A DNA stretch of 64,000 bases from Actinomadura harenae (GCF_003696215.1 NZ_RFFG01000017.1:56936-120935); one strand, 5' to 3'; counted from the first letter of the stretch, positions 7,499 through 15,321 are shown. The notes: generated by a model from the letters alone, not told the origin. Program-made: numbers and translations.

Positions 7499-7969
7499 GT
7501 GACTTCGAGCCCGGTAGAGAGCTTCGCTGTTCCCCGTGCCGCTGCGGGTGTCCTGTTCTTCGACCAGGAGGGTGACGTCTTGTTGGTCGTCCCGTCCTAT
7601 AAGGACTACCGGGATATTCCGGGTGGCTACATCGAACGGGGTGAGACGCCGAGGGAGGCGGCCGTCCGTGAGGTTCGTGAGGAACTCGGCATCGCGCCGC
7701 CGATCGGGCGGCTCTTGGTGACCGACTGGGCGCCCCATCAGAACGAGGGTGACAAGGTGCTGTTCGTCTTCGACGGCGGGACACTCACGCCGGAACAGCT
7801 CGGAGCCGTCAGGCTCGACCCTGCCGAGGTCGTGGCCTACGAGTTCCACGATGTGGCGCAGGTCCACGAACTGACGATCGCCCGGCTCGCTCGCCGGATC
7901 GTCCATGGTCACGAGGCTCGCGCGGACGGATCGACCCGCTACCTGGAGCACGGCCAACTCGTCGGCTGA
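7499..7969 (+). CDS. NUDIX hydrolase
   Basis: A 156-residue protein with GTG start. The NUDIX box is complete: G-x5-E-x7-REVREELGI, encoded as GGYIERGETPREAAV followed by REVREELGI (about residues 42-64). This motif binds Mg and cleaves a nucleoside diphosphate linked to another group. The substrate cannot be told; single-domain proteins of this size include 8-oxo-dGTP and ADP-ribose pyrophosphatases. It is the last plus-strand gene before a terminator shared with the convergent thiolase gene. Confidence 0.92.
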   Translation: MTSSPVESFAVPRAAAGVLFFDQEGDVLLVVPSYKDYRDIPGGYIERGETPREAAVREVREELGIAPPIGRLLVTDWAPHQNEGDKVLFVFDGGTLTPEQLGAVRLDPAEVVAYEFHDVAQVHELTIARLARRIVHGHEARADGSTRYLEHGQLVG

Positions 7970-7972
7970 GGG

Positions 7973-7995
7973 CCGGGCCGCGCTTGGCGGCCCGG
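7973..7995. terminator. Bidirectional terminator
   Basis: A perfect 9-bp stem (CCGGGCCGC with GCGGCCCGG) and 5-nt loop lie between the convergent NUDIX and thiolase genes. Confidence 0.65.
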
Positions 7996-8003
7996 GGGGA
8001 GTG

Positions 8004-9194
8004 TTAGTTCGGCTGCTTGTAGAGGGTTACTACTGCGGCGCCGCCTAGGCCGATGTTGTGTTGGAGGGCGGCCTTCGCATTTTCTACCTGGCGGGCGTCG
8101 GCTTTGCCTCGGAGTTGCCAGGTGAGTTCGGCGCATTGGGCGAGGCCGGTGGCGCCCAGGGGGTGGCCCTTGGAGATGAGGCCGCCGGACGGGTTGACGA
8201 CCCAGCGGCCGCCGTAGGTGTTGTCGCCGGCGTCGACGAGCTTCCCGCCCTCGCCCTCGGCGGCGAGGCCGAGGGCCTCGTAGGTGATGAGCTCGTTGGT
8301 GCTGAAGCAGTCGTGCAGCTCGATGACCTGGACGTCCGCGGCGGACAGGCCCGCCTCGTCGTAGGCGCGGCGGGCGGCGAGCGCCGACATCTCGGCGCCG
8401 ATGATCGTGATGGCGGACTTGGACTCGAACGTGGCGCGGGTGTCGGTGACCATGGACTGGCCGACGATCTCGACGGCCCGGTCCCACAGGTCGTGCTCGT
8501 CCACGAAACGCTCGGACGCGATGACCGCCGCGCCGGAGCCGTCCGAGGTGGGGGAGCACTGGAGCTTGGTCAGCGGGTCGTAGACCATGCGGGCGGCCTT
8601 GATGTCGTCGAGCGAGTACGCGTCCTGGAACTGGGCGTACGGGTTGTTCACCGAGTGCCGGTGGTTCTTCCAGCCGATGCGCGCGAACTGGTCGGCGGTC
8701 GTCCCGTACTTCTCCATGTGCTCGCGTCCGGCGGCGCCGAACATGTAGGGCGCGATGGGCTCGCCACCCCACTCGTACAGGGGGAACAGCTCCTTGAGGT
8801 GGTTGAGCATGGGCTGCTCGCGGTCCTCGTAGGTGGAGCCGAGGGAGCCCTTCTGCATCTTCTCGAAGCCGAGGGCGAGCGCGCAGTCGACCGTCCCGGA
8901 GCGCACGGCCTGGCGGGCGAGGAACAGGGCGGTCGAGCCGGTCGAGCAGTTGTTGTTGACGTTCACGACCGGGATGCCGGTGATGCCCAGTTCGTAGACG
9001 GCGCGCTGGCCGGACGTGGACTCGCCGTACACGTAGCCGACGTACGCCTGCTCGATCAGGTCGTAGGGGATCCCGGCGTCCTGGAGGGCCTTGGTCCCGG
9101 ACTCGCGGGCCATGTCGGGGTAGTCCCACTCGCGGCTGCCGGGCTTCTCGAACTTGGTCATGCCGACGCCGACGACGAAGGTCCTGGTGGTCAC
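8004..9194 (-). CDS. Thiolase-like lipid-transfer protein (SCP-x type acetyl-CoA acetyltransferase)
   Basis: A 396-residue protein with GTG start and a GAGGAGAGG site upstream. The thiolase fold is shown by the active-site segment [20 protein letters not shown] (Cys near residue 87), HDCFSTNE, and the C-terminal motif [17 protein letters not shown] with its catalytic His. These are the non-classical thiolases related to SCP-x and the Ltp proteins used in sterol or fatty-acid side-chain breakdown. It is divergent from the acyl-CoA synthetase and MaoC genes, which fits a shared beta-oxidation role; the exact substrate is unknown. Confidence 0.9.
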   Translation of the reverse strand: MTTRTFVVGVGMTKFEKPGSREWDYPDMARESGTKALQDAGIPYDLIEQAYVGYVYGESTSGQRAVYELGITGIPVVNVNNNCSTGSTALFLARQAVRSGTVDCALALGFEKMQKGSLGSTYEDREQPMLNHLKELFPLYEWGGEPIAPYMFGAAGREHMEKYGTTADQFARIGWKNHRHSVNNPYAQFQDAYSLDDIKAARMVYDPLTKLQCSPTSDGSGAAVIASERFVDEHDLWDRAVEIVGQSMVTDTRATFESKSAITIIGAEMSALAARRAYDEAGLSAADVQVIELHDCFSTNELITYEALGLAAEGEGGKLVDAGDNTYGGRWVVNPSGGLISKGHPLGATGLAQCAELTWQLRGKADARQVENAKAALQHNIGLGGAAVVTLYKQPN

Positions 9195-9240
9195 GGTGCC
9201 CGCCTCTCCTCAGGGTGGCTCGGACGCTAGGGCCTGTCTA

Positions 9241-9266
9241 AGAAACAGTCAAGCTTGTATGTTTCT
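9241..9266. promoter_or_regulatory. Candidate operator/promoter of the acyl-CoA synthetase gene
   Basis: AGAAAC (9241-9246) and GTTTCT (9261-9266) form a spaced inverted repeat. The right side, TGTATGTTTCT at 9256-9266, is identical to 1405-1415 in front of the TetR gene. It sits in the divergent thiolase/synthetase intergenic region, 44 bp before the synthetase start. Confidence 0.45.
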
Positions 9267-9309
9267 ACCCGGACCGGTTCGCCGCACCACCACCCCGGAG
9301 GACGGACGG

Positions 9310-10905
9310 ATGTCTCGCAGCTTCAACCTCGCCGACCTGTTCGAGATCGTCGCGGCGGCGGTGCCGGACAAGACCGCGATCGTCTCCGGTGACCGCAGAC
9401 TCACGTACCGGGAGCTGGACGAACGCGCGAACCGGCTCGCCCACCACCTCGCCGCGAACGGCGTGGGCCCCGGCGACACCGTCTCGCTGCTCTCCTACAA
9501 CCGGGCCGAGTGGCTGGAGGCGCAGATCGGCGTGTACAAGCTGCGCGCCGTCCCGGTGAACGTCAACTACCGGTACACCGCCGACGAGCTCGCCTACGTG
9601 ATCGCCGACTCGGACTCCGCCGCGCTGGTCGGCGAGCGGACGCTGATCGCCCGCCTCGGCGACGCGCGCGGAAAGCTCGCCGACCTGCGACACGTCCTGG
9701 TCATCGAGGACGGCTCGGACGAGGTGGTTCCGGATGCCACCCGCTACGAGGACGCGCTCGCCGCCGCCTCGCCCGCGAACGACTTCGGCGAACGCTCGGC
9801 CGACGACCTCTACCTGCTCTACACGGGCGGCACCACCGGCATGCCCAAGGGCGTGATGTGGCGCCACGAGGACATTTTCCTGGCCGCCATGGGAGGCGGA
9901 AATCCCATCGGCAACCCCATCCCCACACCCGAGACGCTGTCCACGAAGGTCCTGGACGGCGGCCTCACCACGCTGGTCTGCGCGCCGCTCATGCACGGCG
10001 CGGGCATGTGGGTCGCCTGGGTCGCGCTGACCTCCGGGTCCACGCTCGTCCTCTGGACGGGCCGGAGCTTCGACGCGGCGAAGGTGCTCGCGCTCGCCGC
10101 CGGGGAGAAGGTCGTCACGCTGAACGCGGTCGGGGACGTCATGGTCCGCCCGCTGATCGCCGAGCTGGAGGCGCACCCCGGACGCCACGACCTGTCCGCG
10201 CTGCTCGTCCTCGCGACCGGCGGCGCGGTGACCTCCCCGGACGTCAAGGCGCGGCTGCACGAGCTCGTCCCGTCCCTGCTGATGATCCTGGACGCGTTCG
10301 GGGGTTCGGAGACGGGCGCGTCGGGGCAGGCGGTCGCGCCGTCCGGCGACGGGCACCCGCGGTTCGTCCCGCGCGCGGACGACACCGCCGTCCTCGACCA
10401 CCTCCTGCGGCCCGTCGCGGCGGGCTCGGGCGAGATCGGCCAGCTCGCGCGGCGCGGCCGCATCCCGCTCGGCTACTGGAACGACGAGGCCAAGACCGCC
10501 AGGACGTTCGTCACCGACGAGCACGGCGTGCGCTGGGCGCTCCAGGGCGACATGGCCCGGATCGACCCGGACGGCGCGATCGTGCTGCTCGGACGCGGTT
10601 CCCTGGTGATCAACACCGGTGGCGAGAAGGTGTTCGTCGAGGAGGTCGAGGCGGCGCTGAAGACGCACCCGGCCGTGTACGACGCGCTGGTCGTCGGCGT
10701 CCCGGACGAGCGGCTCGGCTCCCGCGTCGCCGCCGCCGTCTCACTCGCGCCCGGCGCGTCCGCGACACCGGAGGAGCTCACCGCGCACACCCGGACGACG
10801 CTCGCCGGATACAAGGTCCCCCGCGACATCAGGATCGTGGACGAGGTGCGGCGCTCGCCCGCCGGCAAGGCCGACTACCGCTGGGCCAAGGGCCTCTACC
10901 AGTAA
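9310..10905 (+). CDS. Acyl-CoA synthetase (FadD-type, AMP-binding)
   Basis: A 531-residue member of the ANL superfamily, starting MSRSFNLADLFEIVAAAVPD. It has the P-loop motif YTGGTTGMPKGV, the adenylate-binding region FGGSETGASGQ, the hinge [20 protein letters not shown] and the C-terminal catalytic Lys in SPAGKADYRW. It activates a fatty acid or other carboxylic acid with ATP and loads it on CoA. The MaoC dehydratase starts 11 bp downstream and a thiolase is divergent, a typical beta-oxidation block. A close paralogue lies at 26,619-28,205. Confidence 0.93.
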   Translation: MSRSFNLADLFEIVAAAVPDKTAIVSGDRRLTYRELDERANRLAHHLAANGVGPGDTVSLLSYNRAEWLEAQIGVYKLRAVPVNVNYRYTADELAYVIADSDSAALVGERTLIARLGDARGKLADLRHVLVIEDGSDEVVPDATRYEDALAAASPANDFGERSADDLYLLYTGGTTGMPKGVMWRHEDIFLAAMGGGNPIGNPIPTPETLSTKVLDGGLTTLVCAPLMHGAGMWVAWVALTSGSTLVLWTGRSFDAAKVLALAAGEKVVTLNAVGDVMVRPLIAELEAHPGRHDLSALLVLATGGAVTSPDVKARLHELVPSLLMILDAFGGSETGASGQAVAPSGDGHPRFVPRADDTAVLDHLLRPVAAGSGEIGQLARRGRIPLGYWNDEAKTARTFVTDEHGVRWALQGDMARIDPDGAIVLLGRGSLVINTGGEKVFVEEVEAALKTHPAVYDALVVGVPDERLGSRVAAAVSLAPGASATPEELTAHTRTTLAGYKVPRDIRIVDEVRRSPAGKADYRWAKGLYQ

Positions 10906-10916
10906 GGAACCCCCTC

Positions 10917-11345
10917 ATGACCGAGATGAACAAGGACGCCCTGGACGTCTGGAGCGCGCCGTTCGACTTCGCCGTCGAGCGCGGCCGGACGATCGAGTAC
11001 GCCGCCGCGACGAACGACGCGAACCCGCGGCACACGTCGGGCGAGCTGGCCCCGCCGGTCTTCGCGATCGTCCCGGTGTTCCAGGGCATGATCGACCCGC
11101 TGTTCACGGTCGTCCCGGACAGCCTGATCCCGTTCGTCGTGCACGGCGAGCAGGACATGGTGTTCCACCGCCCGATCGAGCCGGGCATGAAGCTGGTGTC
11201 GCGGGCGAAGGTCACCGGGTACTCGTCCAAGCGGTCGGGGACGACGGTGTCGCTGAGGCTGGAGACCCGCACGGACGGCGGTGACCTGGTCAACGAGCAG
11301 TGGATGGTGTCGTTCTTCCGTGATCAGAGGCCGGTAGCCGTCTGA
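10917..11345 (+). CDS. MaoC-type dehydratase, N-terminal hotdog half (gene split by integrated element)
   Basis: The 142 residues match the N-terminal half of actinobacterial double-hotdog hydratases (FAS1-like MaoC_dehydrat_N), which bind substrate but lack the catalytic dyad. The native sequence runs to NEQWMVSFFR at 11,320; the last seven residues (DQRPVAV) and the stop come from the inserted element. The rest of the gene is at 18,081-18,533. Joining 10,917-11,320 to 18,098-18,533 gives 840 nt, exactly 280 codons with stop, a normal length for the fused enzyme. It follows the acyl-CoA synthetase by 11 bp. Confidence 0.88.
   Translation: MTEMNKDALDVWSAPFDFAVERGRTIEYAAATNDANPRHTSGELAPPVFAIVPVFQGMIDPLFTVVPDSLIPFVVHGEQDMVFHRPIEPGMKLVSRAKVTGYSSKRSGTTVSLRLETRTDGGDLVNEQWMVSFFRDQRPVAV
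11303..11320. other. attL core
   Basis: GATGGTGTCGTTCTTCCG, identical to 18080-18097. It lies inside the MaoC coding sequence and encodes part of W-M-V-S-F-F-R. The host gene resumes in frame after the right copy. Confidence 0.88.
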
Positions 11346-11372
11346 GCTGGTTCTTTCGGGGGGAGGGGGGCG

Positions 11373-12734
11373 CTAGCTCGCGGCCTGTTCTGTCCCTGTT
11401 CCGTCACGGGAATGATCTTGAACCGCGCGGAGCCGGAACAAGGTCCGGTCGATCGCGTTCCGCGCCGTCTCGAAGGTGACTTCCGTCGTGTGGCCGTAGG
11501 TGTTGAGGGTCACCGGGAGCCCCTTCCGGCCCTTCCGGCTGTGTCCCAGGAAGTCCATGACTCCGGCGAGCGAGACCCCGGCGTCCTGGAGCGTCGCCGA
11601 GTAGAAGTGCCGCAGGGCGTGCGTCGCGTCGTGCCGCCCCTGCGTGAACCGGCGGTACGTCCCGCCGCGCGGACCGGGCTCGGGCTCGGGGATGACCCCC
11701 GCGGCGGCGAGCGCGGGCTTCCAGACGACCTGGTCATATGACGACGCTCGGATGTGCTGATCGTTGGTCCGTGAGTCTCGCCCCCACCAGCGGAACAGCA
11801 GGGCGCACGTGTGCTCACCTTCGAGCTTGCCGTCCTCCCTGAGCCACGGGAGCGTGTACGCGTGCGGTGGGTAGGTGTCGATGTACGCCTTGACCGCTCG
11901 AGCCACGCCGTTCGGCAACGGGACGGTGCGGGTCTTGCCGCCCTTCGGGAGCTTGAAGACCCACGTCTTCCCCTCGCGGGTGATCTGTCGACGGATCGTC
12001 ACCTTGCCAGCCTCGAAGTCGAAGTCTTCGAGCGCGAGGGCGAACGCCTCACCTTCGCGGAGTCCGCACCCGCCGGACACGGTGGGGATCGTCCGATACG
12101 GCTCAGGGTGCACCGAGATCACTGCCCAGACCCGATCCGAGTTCCAGGGCTCGCGTTCCTCTCCGCCCCCGTCGCGGTCCCGCGGTTCCGGGACCACGGA
12201 CGACTTCGCGGGGTTGTCCTTGCGGAGACCATCGGCCACGGCGAGCTCGAAGATCCCGCGGAGCAACGTCAACGCCTGTTCCTGGATCGAGCGTCCGTGA
12301 GTGTCCGCGAGCTTCCTCATCCACTCGCCGCACTCTGACGGCTTGATGGATCCGACCTGGCGATGATCGAAGGTGGGAGAGATGTGGAGTCGGATGACGC
12401 GCTCGTACTTGCTCCGGCTGGTCGCGCCGACGTCACGAAGCCGCAGGTACTTCCGCGCGAGCGGCCCGAACAGCTCCCGTCCGGCCTTCGGGTCGATGTA
12501 CTCCCCGCGATCAACGTCCGACTCCATGTCGCGCGCGTAGTTCTTGGCCCTGTCCTTGATGAGGAACGCCTTCGTCGCCTCCTTGCCGTCCGGCCCGATC
12601 CAGACCGCGAGCCAGCGCTTCGCCTCCTTGCTTCCGCCGTTGTCCGGGTGCCGCTTGGTCTTCCTCTTGACCTTCTTCGTCGGGTCGCTCGGGTCTCTGA
12701 CCTCGGAGAACCACAGATCCTTAACTCTGGCCAT
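11373..12734 (-). CDS. int: Tyrosine recombinase (phage-type integrase)
   Basis: A 453-residue integrase with an N-terminal arm-binding region, a SAM-like core-binding domain (about 85-175) and the catalytic domain (about 195-430). The catalytic residues are all visible: Arg226 in GCGLREGEA, His372 and Arg375 in THALRHFYSA, His398 in DFLGHSRKG and nucleophile Tyr413 in LNTYGHT. It should be active. It reads towards attL and its start overlaps the XRE gene's end by 14 bp, so the two are coupled. Its coding end includes one copy of the CTGTTCCGTC repeat found twice at the other end of the element. Confidence 0.95.
   Translation of the reverse strand: MARVKDLWFSEVRDPSDPTKKVKRKTKRHPDNGGSKEAKRWLAVWIGPDGKEATKAFLIKDRAKNYARDMESDVDRGEYIDPKAGRELFGPLARKYLRLRDVGATSRSKYERVIRLHISPTFDHRQVGSIKPSECGEWMRKLADTHGRSIQEQALTLLRGIFELAVADGLRKDNPAKSSVVPEPRDRDGGGEEREPWNSDRVWAVISVHPEPYRTIPTVSGGCGLREGEAFALALEDFDFEAGKVTIRRQITREGKTWVFKLPKGGKTRTVPLPNGVARAVKAYIDTYPPHAYTLPWLREDGKLEGEHTCALLFRWWGRDSRTNDQHIRASSYDQVVWKPALAAAGVIPEPEPGPRGGTYRRFTQGRHDATHALRHFYSATLQDAGVSLAGVMDFLGHSRKGRKGLPVTLNTYGHTTEVTFETARNAIDRTLFRLRAVQDHSRDGTGTEQAAS
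11396..11406. repeat. Candidate integrase arm site, left end
   Basis: CTGTTCCGTCA, 76 bp inside attL. Two further copies of CTGTTCCGTC occur at 17,952 and 17,963, about 110 bp inside attR. Confidence 0.45.
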
Positions 12735-13209
12735 CCTGCTCCGCCTCGCTGGACAGTCGGGGACGCATCTTCTTCACCGCGCGGTTCAGGCGACTCCGCA
12801 TGTTGATCTCCTCCTCGCTGAGCTCCGGCGCGGTCCACTCCTTGAGGGGGACCTCGGAGAAGTACAGACGTGGATCTTGTGAGTCGAGCGCCATCCGTCC
12901 GCGGATCCACTCCCGCGCCACGGCAGGCCGGACGAACCGGTCAGGGGTGATGGGGTACGGGTCGGCACCTTCCGTGGGGATGATCAGGTGCACCGGAGCG
13001 ACGTCGAGGACGTAGGCCAACGTCAGAACCTCGGCCAAGCTGACCGACTGGCGTCGACTGTTCTCGAGCTTCGTCACGACGATCCGCTTCCAGGGAACGC
13101 CTGCACTGGCCATCTCGTCCGCGAGCCTTTGCGCTGACCAGCCGCGCTTTTCGCGGAGCTCCCGGACGCGGCGGGCCACCACCGCGGTAGCGGGATCGAT
13201 TTGTTCCAT
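12721..13209 (-). CDS. XRE-family repressor of the integrated element
   Basis: Start taken at ATG 13209 (162 residues, MEQIDPATAVVARRVREL). A helix-turn-helix lies at about residues 12-65 (REKRGWSAQRLADEMASAG, WKRIVVTKLENSRR). The C-terminal part is Pro- and charge-rich and ends in a basic helix (MRSRLNRAVKKMRPRL). It is upstream of and overlapping int, and divergent from the excisionase gene, the position of a CI-like control gene. A TGTTCC/GGAACA inverted repeat covers its own start codon, which suits autorepression. Confidence 0.85.
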   Translation of the reverse strand: MEQIDPATAVVARRVRELREKRGWSAQRLADEMASAGVPWKRIVVTKLENSRRQSVSLAEVLTLAYVLDVAPVHLIIPTEGADPYPITPDRFVRPAVAREWIRGRMALDSQDPRLYFSEVPLKEWTAPELSEEEINMRSRLNRAVKKMRPRLSSEAEQDGQS

Positions 13210-13218
13210 GAAGGAACA
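13202..13218. promoter_or_regulatory. Operator overlapping the XRE start codon
   Basis: TGTTCC (13202-13207) and GGAACA (13213-13218) form a perfect inverted repeat around 5 bp. A third half-site GGAACA lies at 13312-13317 in the excisionase gene, and GCGTTCCGC follows at 13222-13230. The layout suits a repressor controlling both divergent transcripts. Confidence 0.5.
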
Positions 13219-13290
13219 GTAGCGTTCCGCGTTGACACGTACAAGGTGACACTGATCTGATCTCTCCTGCAACGATCATGTATCGCGAAG

Positions 13291-13512
13291 GTGGATCAAA
13301 TGGTCTCTCAGGGAACAAGTCCGCGCCGTGCCTCGCTGGCGGACTCCGAGGAACTCGCCGCCTATCTCAAGGTCCCGGCGCGGACGCTGGACGACTGGGC
13401 GCACCGTGGCACAGGACCTACCTACCGGCGAGTGGGCAGGCACCGCCGATACCGCTGGGAAGACGTCGAGCGGTGGCTTGACGACCAGGCCGTCCGCGGG
13501 ACTGGCGAGTGA
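13291..13512 (+). CDS. xis: Excisionase-like MerR-type HTH protein
   Basis: A 73-residue basic protein. Residues 17-66 form a winged helix of the excisionase (HTH_17) type: DSEELAAYLKVPARTLDDWA, then the wing VGRHRRYRWEDVERWLDDQ. Such proteins bend att-site DNA and steer the integrase towards excision. The GTG at 13291 or the ATG three codons later can start it. It is divergent from the repressor, as in other actinomycete integrative elements. Confidence 0.85.
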   Translation: MDQMVSQGTSPRRASLADSEELAAYLKVPARTLDDWAHRGTGPTYRRVGRHRRYRWEDVERWLDDQAVRGTGE

Positions 13513-13543
13513 GCGAGAGCAACGCGTCCGCGGAGGGCCACCG

Positions 13544-14239
13544 GTGGGGATCCGCAACGTCAAGGCCGTGTTCGACAACTGGAGACAGCTCCCGGACGGC
13601 CCCTTCCGCCTCCTGGTCTACATGGCGATACGCAGCATGGACGACGACGACCCACCCGTGTACTTCGCGGGCCGGGATGAGCTCGTGATGGCCATCGGGC
13701 GTGAGCTCCCCGACATGAGCGAGACGGACGCGGCTTCGGACAGGGCACGCGCTGCGTCGTATGAAGCCGTCAAGCGCGCTGTGCGGACGCTCAAGGCTGA
13801 TGCCGCGATCACGGTGATCAGGCGCGGGGGCGCGGGACGGAATGCGACGTACGCCCTGCACCTAAAGGGGAACGCCCAGCCTTCCCCAAAGGGGGCCGCT
13901 CAGCCTTCCCCCAAGGGGAACACCGCACGCTCGGCAGGGGGGCGCGCGGCGTTCCCCCAAGGAGTACAGGACAACAGAGGATCAACCTCAGGAAGGGCGG
14001 ACGGTGCCAGCGTTGGCCCTTCCGTTGACCTCCCGGACTTGGTGGTGAGCCTGCTTCGCGCTTCCACCGGGCAGACAGTCAGCCGCGAGCACGCGACCAA
14101 GGTCGTGCAACAGATCGGGCCGGGCACCTCCAACACCCCCCGCTACGTCGAGACCTGCATTCGTCGCGATCCGGCGAAGTACCTGCCCACGCCGACGCCC
14201 CCGCGGTTCACCGCGAGTGGCGGTTTCGAGAGCAGATGA
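13544..14239 (+). CDS. Replication-initiator-like winged-helix protein of the element
   Basis: GTG at 13544 has a GGAGG site 7 nt upstream; the longer frame has no good start. The 231-residue product starts GIRNVKAVFDNW and has a helix-turn-helix-like N-terminal region (FRLLVYMAIRSMDDDDPP, AVKRAVRTLKADAAITVIRR) that resembles replisome organisers and phage HTH proteins, which is an inference. A low-complexity middle has repeated GNAQPSPK/GAAQPSPK units, and a second helical domain (VDLPDLVVSLLRASTGQTV) follows. It heads a chain of overlapping genes. No helicase or primase motif is present. Confidence 0.65.
   Translation: MGIRNVKAVFDNWRQLPDGPFRLLVYMAIRSMDDDDPPVYFAGRDELVMAIGRELPDMSETDAASDRARAASYEAVKRAVRTLKADAAITVIRRGGAGRNATYALHLKGNAQPSPKGAAQPSPKGNTARSAGGRAAFPQGVQDNRGSTSGRADGASVGPSVDLPDLVVSLLRASTGQTVSREHATKVVQQIGPGTSNTPRYVETCIRRDPAKYLPTPTPPRFTASGGFESR
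13866..13924 (+). repeat. 24-bp iteron-like repeats inside the replication-like gene
   Basis: Two 24-bp units beginning CAGCCTTCCCC start at 13877 and 13901. Each contains an inverted repeat (TTCCCC with GGGGRR around AA or AAA), and degenerate half-units lie on either side (AAAGGGGAAC at 13864-13873; TTCCCCCAAGG further on). They encode the eight-residue protein repeat. Phage lambda O carries its origin iterons in the same place within the initiator gene. Confidence 0.5.
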
Positions 14240-14349
14240 CGGAAGGGGAAGACATGCCCACGGAGCCAGAAGCACCAGCACAGCCGCTCGAGGCCACGCC
14301 GGAGACCGAGATGCCGGACGGCCACGACGCGAACGCGCCGTCCGCGTGA
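14236..14349 (+). CDS. Tiny acidic protein, 37 residues, translationally coupled
   Basis: ATG at 14236 overlaps the TGA of the replication-like gene (ATGA) and its own TGA overlaps the next GTG (GTGA). The product starts MTEGEDMPTEPEAPAQP and is acidic and Pro-rich, without recognisable fold. The two four-base overlaps are the main evidence that it is real. Confidence 0.55.
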   Translation: MTEGEDMPTEPEAPAQPLEATPETEMPDGHDANAPSA

Positions 14350-14417
14350 CCATGCGCGCCGATCTCGTCCTTCCCAACCCCGCCGCTGTCGTCCGCATCG
14401 TGGGGGTACTGCCGTGA
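14346..14417 (+). CDS. Tiny hydrophobic peptide, 23 residues, translationally coupled
   Basis: GTG at 14346 overlaps the previous TGA, and its TGA overlaps the GTG of the next gene. The product, MTMRADLVLPNPAAVVRIVG followed by VLP, could be a short membrane or regulatory peptide, or simply a coupling ORF that carries ribosomes to the next gene. No function can be assigned. Confidence 0.5.
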   Translation: MTMRADLVLPNPAAVVRIVGVLP

Positions 14418-14845
14418 CCACCGACCGCACGCGCGTGCGCGTCCTCGAGGGACGCCAGATCGTCACCGAGCTCGGCCACCACCACGGCGGCGAGACCCTG
14501 ACCGCGTCCCCGCGCACGGCGGCCGACTGGATCCGCTGGGGGTGGGCCGAGGACGTCACCGAGAACGACGCCGGGCGGCGCGCTGAGCCGGACGTCCGCG
14601 AGGACCAGGCCGACGCGCCCGACGCCGGGCCGCGCCTGGTTCCCCCGACACCCGAGCCGGAAGCCCCATCGGCGGGCCGGGGCCGGGCGAACGTGGCCGA
14701 GCGGATCGCGCAGGAGATCCGGGCGAACCCCTCGGCGTCGGATCGCGAGCTCGTGCGCCTCATCGGGTGCGACCACAAGACCGTGGGGCGCGTGCGTCGC
14801 GAGCTCGAGCCGAACCAGGACGACGACCAGGCCGAGGCCGACTAG
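14414..14845 (+). CDS. HTH-domain protein of the element
   Basis: A 143-residue protein, GTG start in a GTGA overlap. The N-terminal 45 residues (VRVLEGRQIVTELGHHHGGE, AADWIRWGWAEDVTE) form a small folded region, followed by an acidic Pro-rich linker. The C-terminus is a helix-turn-helix (VAERIAQEIRANPSASDREL, then IGCDHKTVGRVRRELE) of the kind seen in plasmid replication or partition accessory proteins of actinomycetes. It is the last gene before the inverted-repeat region. Confidence 0.7.
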   Translation: MTTDRTRVRVLEGRQIVTELGHHHGGETLTASPRTAADWIRWGWAEDVTENDAGRRAEPDVREDQADAPDAGPRLVPPTPEPEAPSAGRGRANVAERIAQEIRANPSASDRELVRLIGCDHKTVGRVRRELEPNQDDDQAEAD

Positions 14846-15013
14846 GCCCGGTGGCCGCGCGGACATGCTTTGGTCAGGTCCGGTCCGCGCGCGGTCACCG
14901 TGCGGCGCGCCGAGTTCAGCGTGGCGCGAGGGTGGCAGGGACTCCCCACCCGGGGGCCAGCTGCACCGGGAGCATGCTGCAGCTCGGGCTCTGTACGGGT
15001 CTGGGAGATGTGC

Positions 15014-15070
15014 GCCGCACGGTGGGGAATCGGGCCGGTGGACGATGCCCGCGGCTCCCCACCGTGCGGC
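15014..15070. repeat. Inverted repeat 1 (15-bp arms)
   Basis: GCCGCACGGTGGGGA (15014-15028) and TCCCCACCGTGCGGC (15056-15070) are perfect complements around 27 bp. The outer part CCGTGCGGC also occurs at 14898-14906. Confidence 0.8.
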
Positions 15071-15087
15071 ACGGGCCGCGCCGCCGT

Positions 15088-15115
15088 CCGGATCCCCATC
15101 CCGTGGGGATTCCGG
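15088..15115. repeat. Inverted repeat 2
   Basis: CCGGATCCCCA (15088-15098) faces TGGGGATTCCGG (15104-15115); the arms pair except for one extra T. The pairing continues outward through GCCG/CGGC. The core is ATCCCCA/TGGGGAT. Confidence 0.75.
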
Positions 15116-15131
15116 CGGTACGCGGCATGAG

Positions 15132-15173
15132 ACGTCCCCACAACCGGGCCCCTCCGGCCGGATGTGGGGACGT
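15132..15173. repeat. Inverted repeat 3 (11-bp arms)
   Basis: ACGTCCCCACA (15132-15142) and TGTGGGGACGT (15163-15173) are perfect complements around 20 bp, which themselves contain CCGG...CCGG. Confidence 0.8.
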
Positions 15174-15181
15174 TGCCACGG

Positions 15182-15200
15182 GCGGGGCGCGCCGCCCCGC
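15182..15200. repeat. Inverted repeat 4 (8-bp arms)
   Basis: GCGGGGCG (15182-15189) and CGCCCCGC (15193-15200) around CGC. It lacks the TCCCCA core of the others. Confidence 0.65.
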
Positions 15201-15226
15201 ACAGGATCGGCGCGCCCCACGCTTGG

Positions 15227-15269
15227 CTCGGGTCGTCCCCATCGAGGGAGCTGATGGGGACGACCCGAG
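15227..15269. repeat. Inverted repeat 5 (17-bp arms)
   Basis: CTCGGGTCGTCCCCATC (15227-15243) and GATGGGGACGACCCGAG (15253-15269) are perfect complements around 9 bp. This is the longest uninterrupted stem of the array and has the common TCCCCA core. Confidence 0.85.
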
Positions 15270-15321
15270 GTCGAACGGGGAGAACCGTCCCTGCGAAAGC
15301 CCGACTAACCCCGCGTGGAAC

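Noticed and set aside
9154..9309. An N-terminal extension of the acyl-CoA synthetase
   Set aside because: It would cross the divergent promoter region and the thiolase start. Family members start at MSRSFNLADL.
13866..13924. 24-bp repeats considered as CRISPR repeats
   Set aside because: They are contiguous, in a coding frame, and lack spacers.
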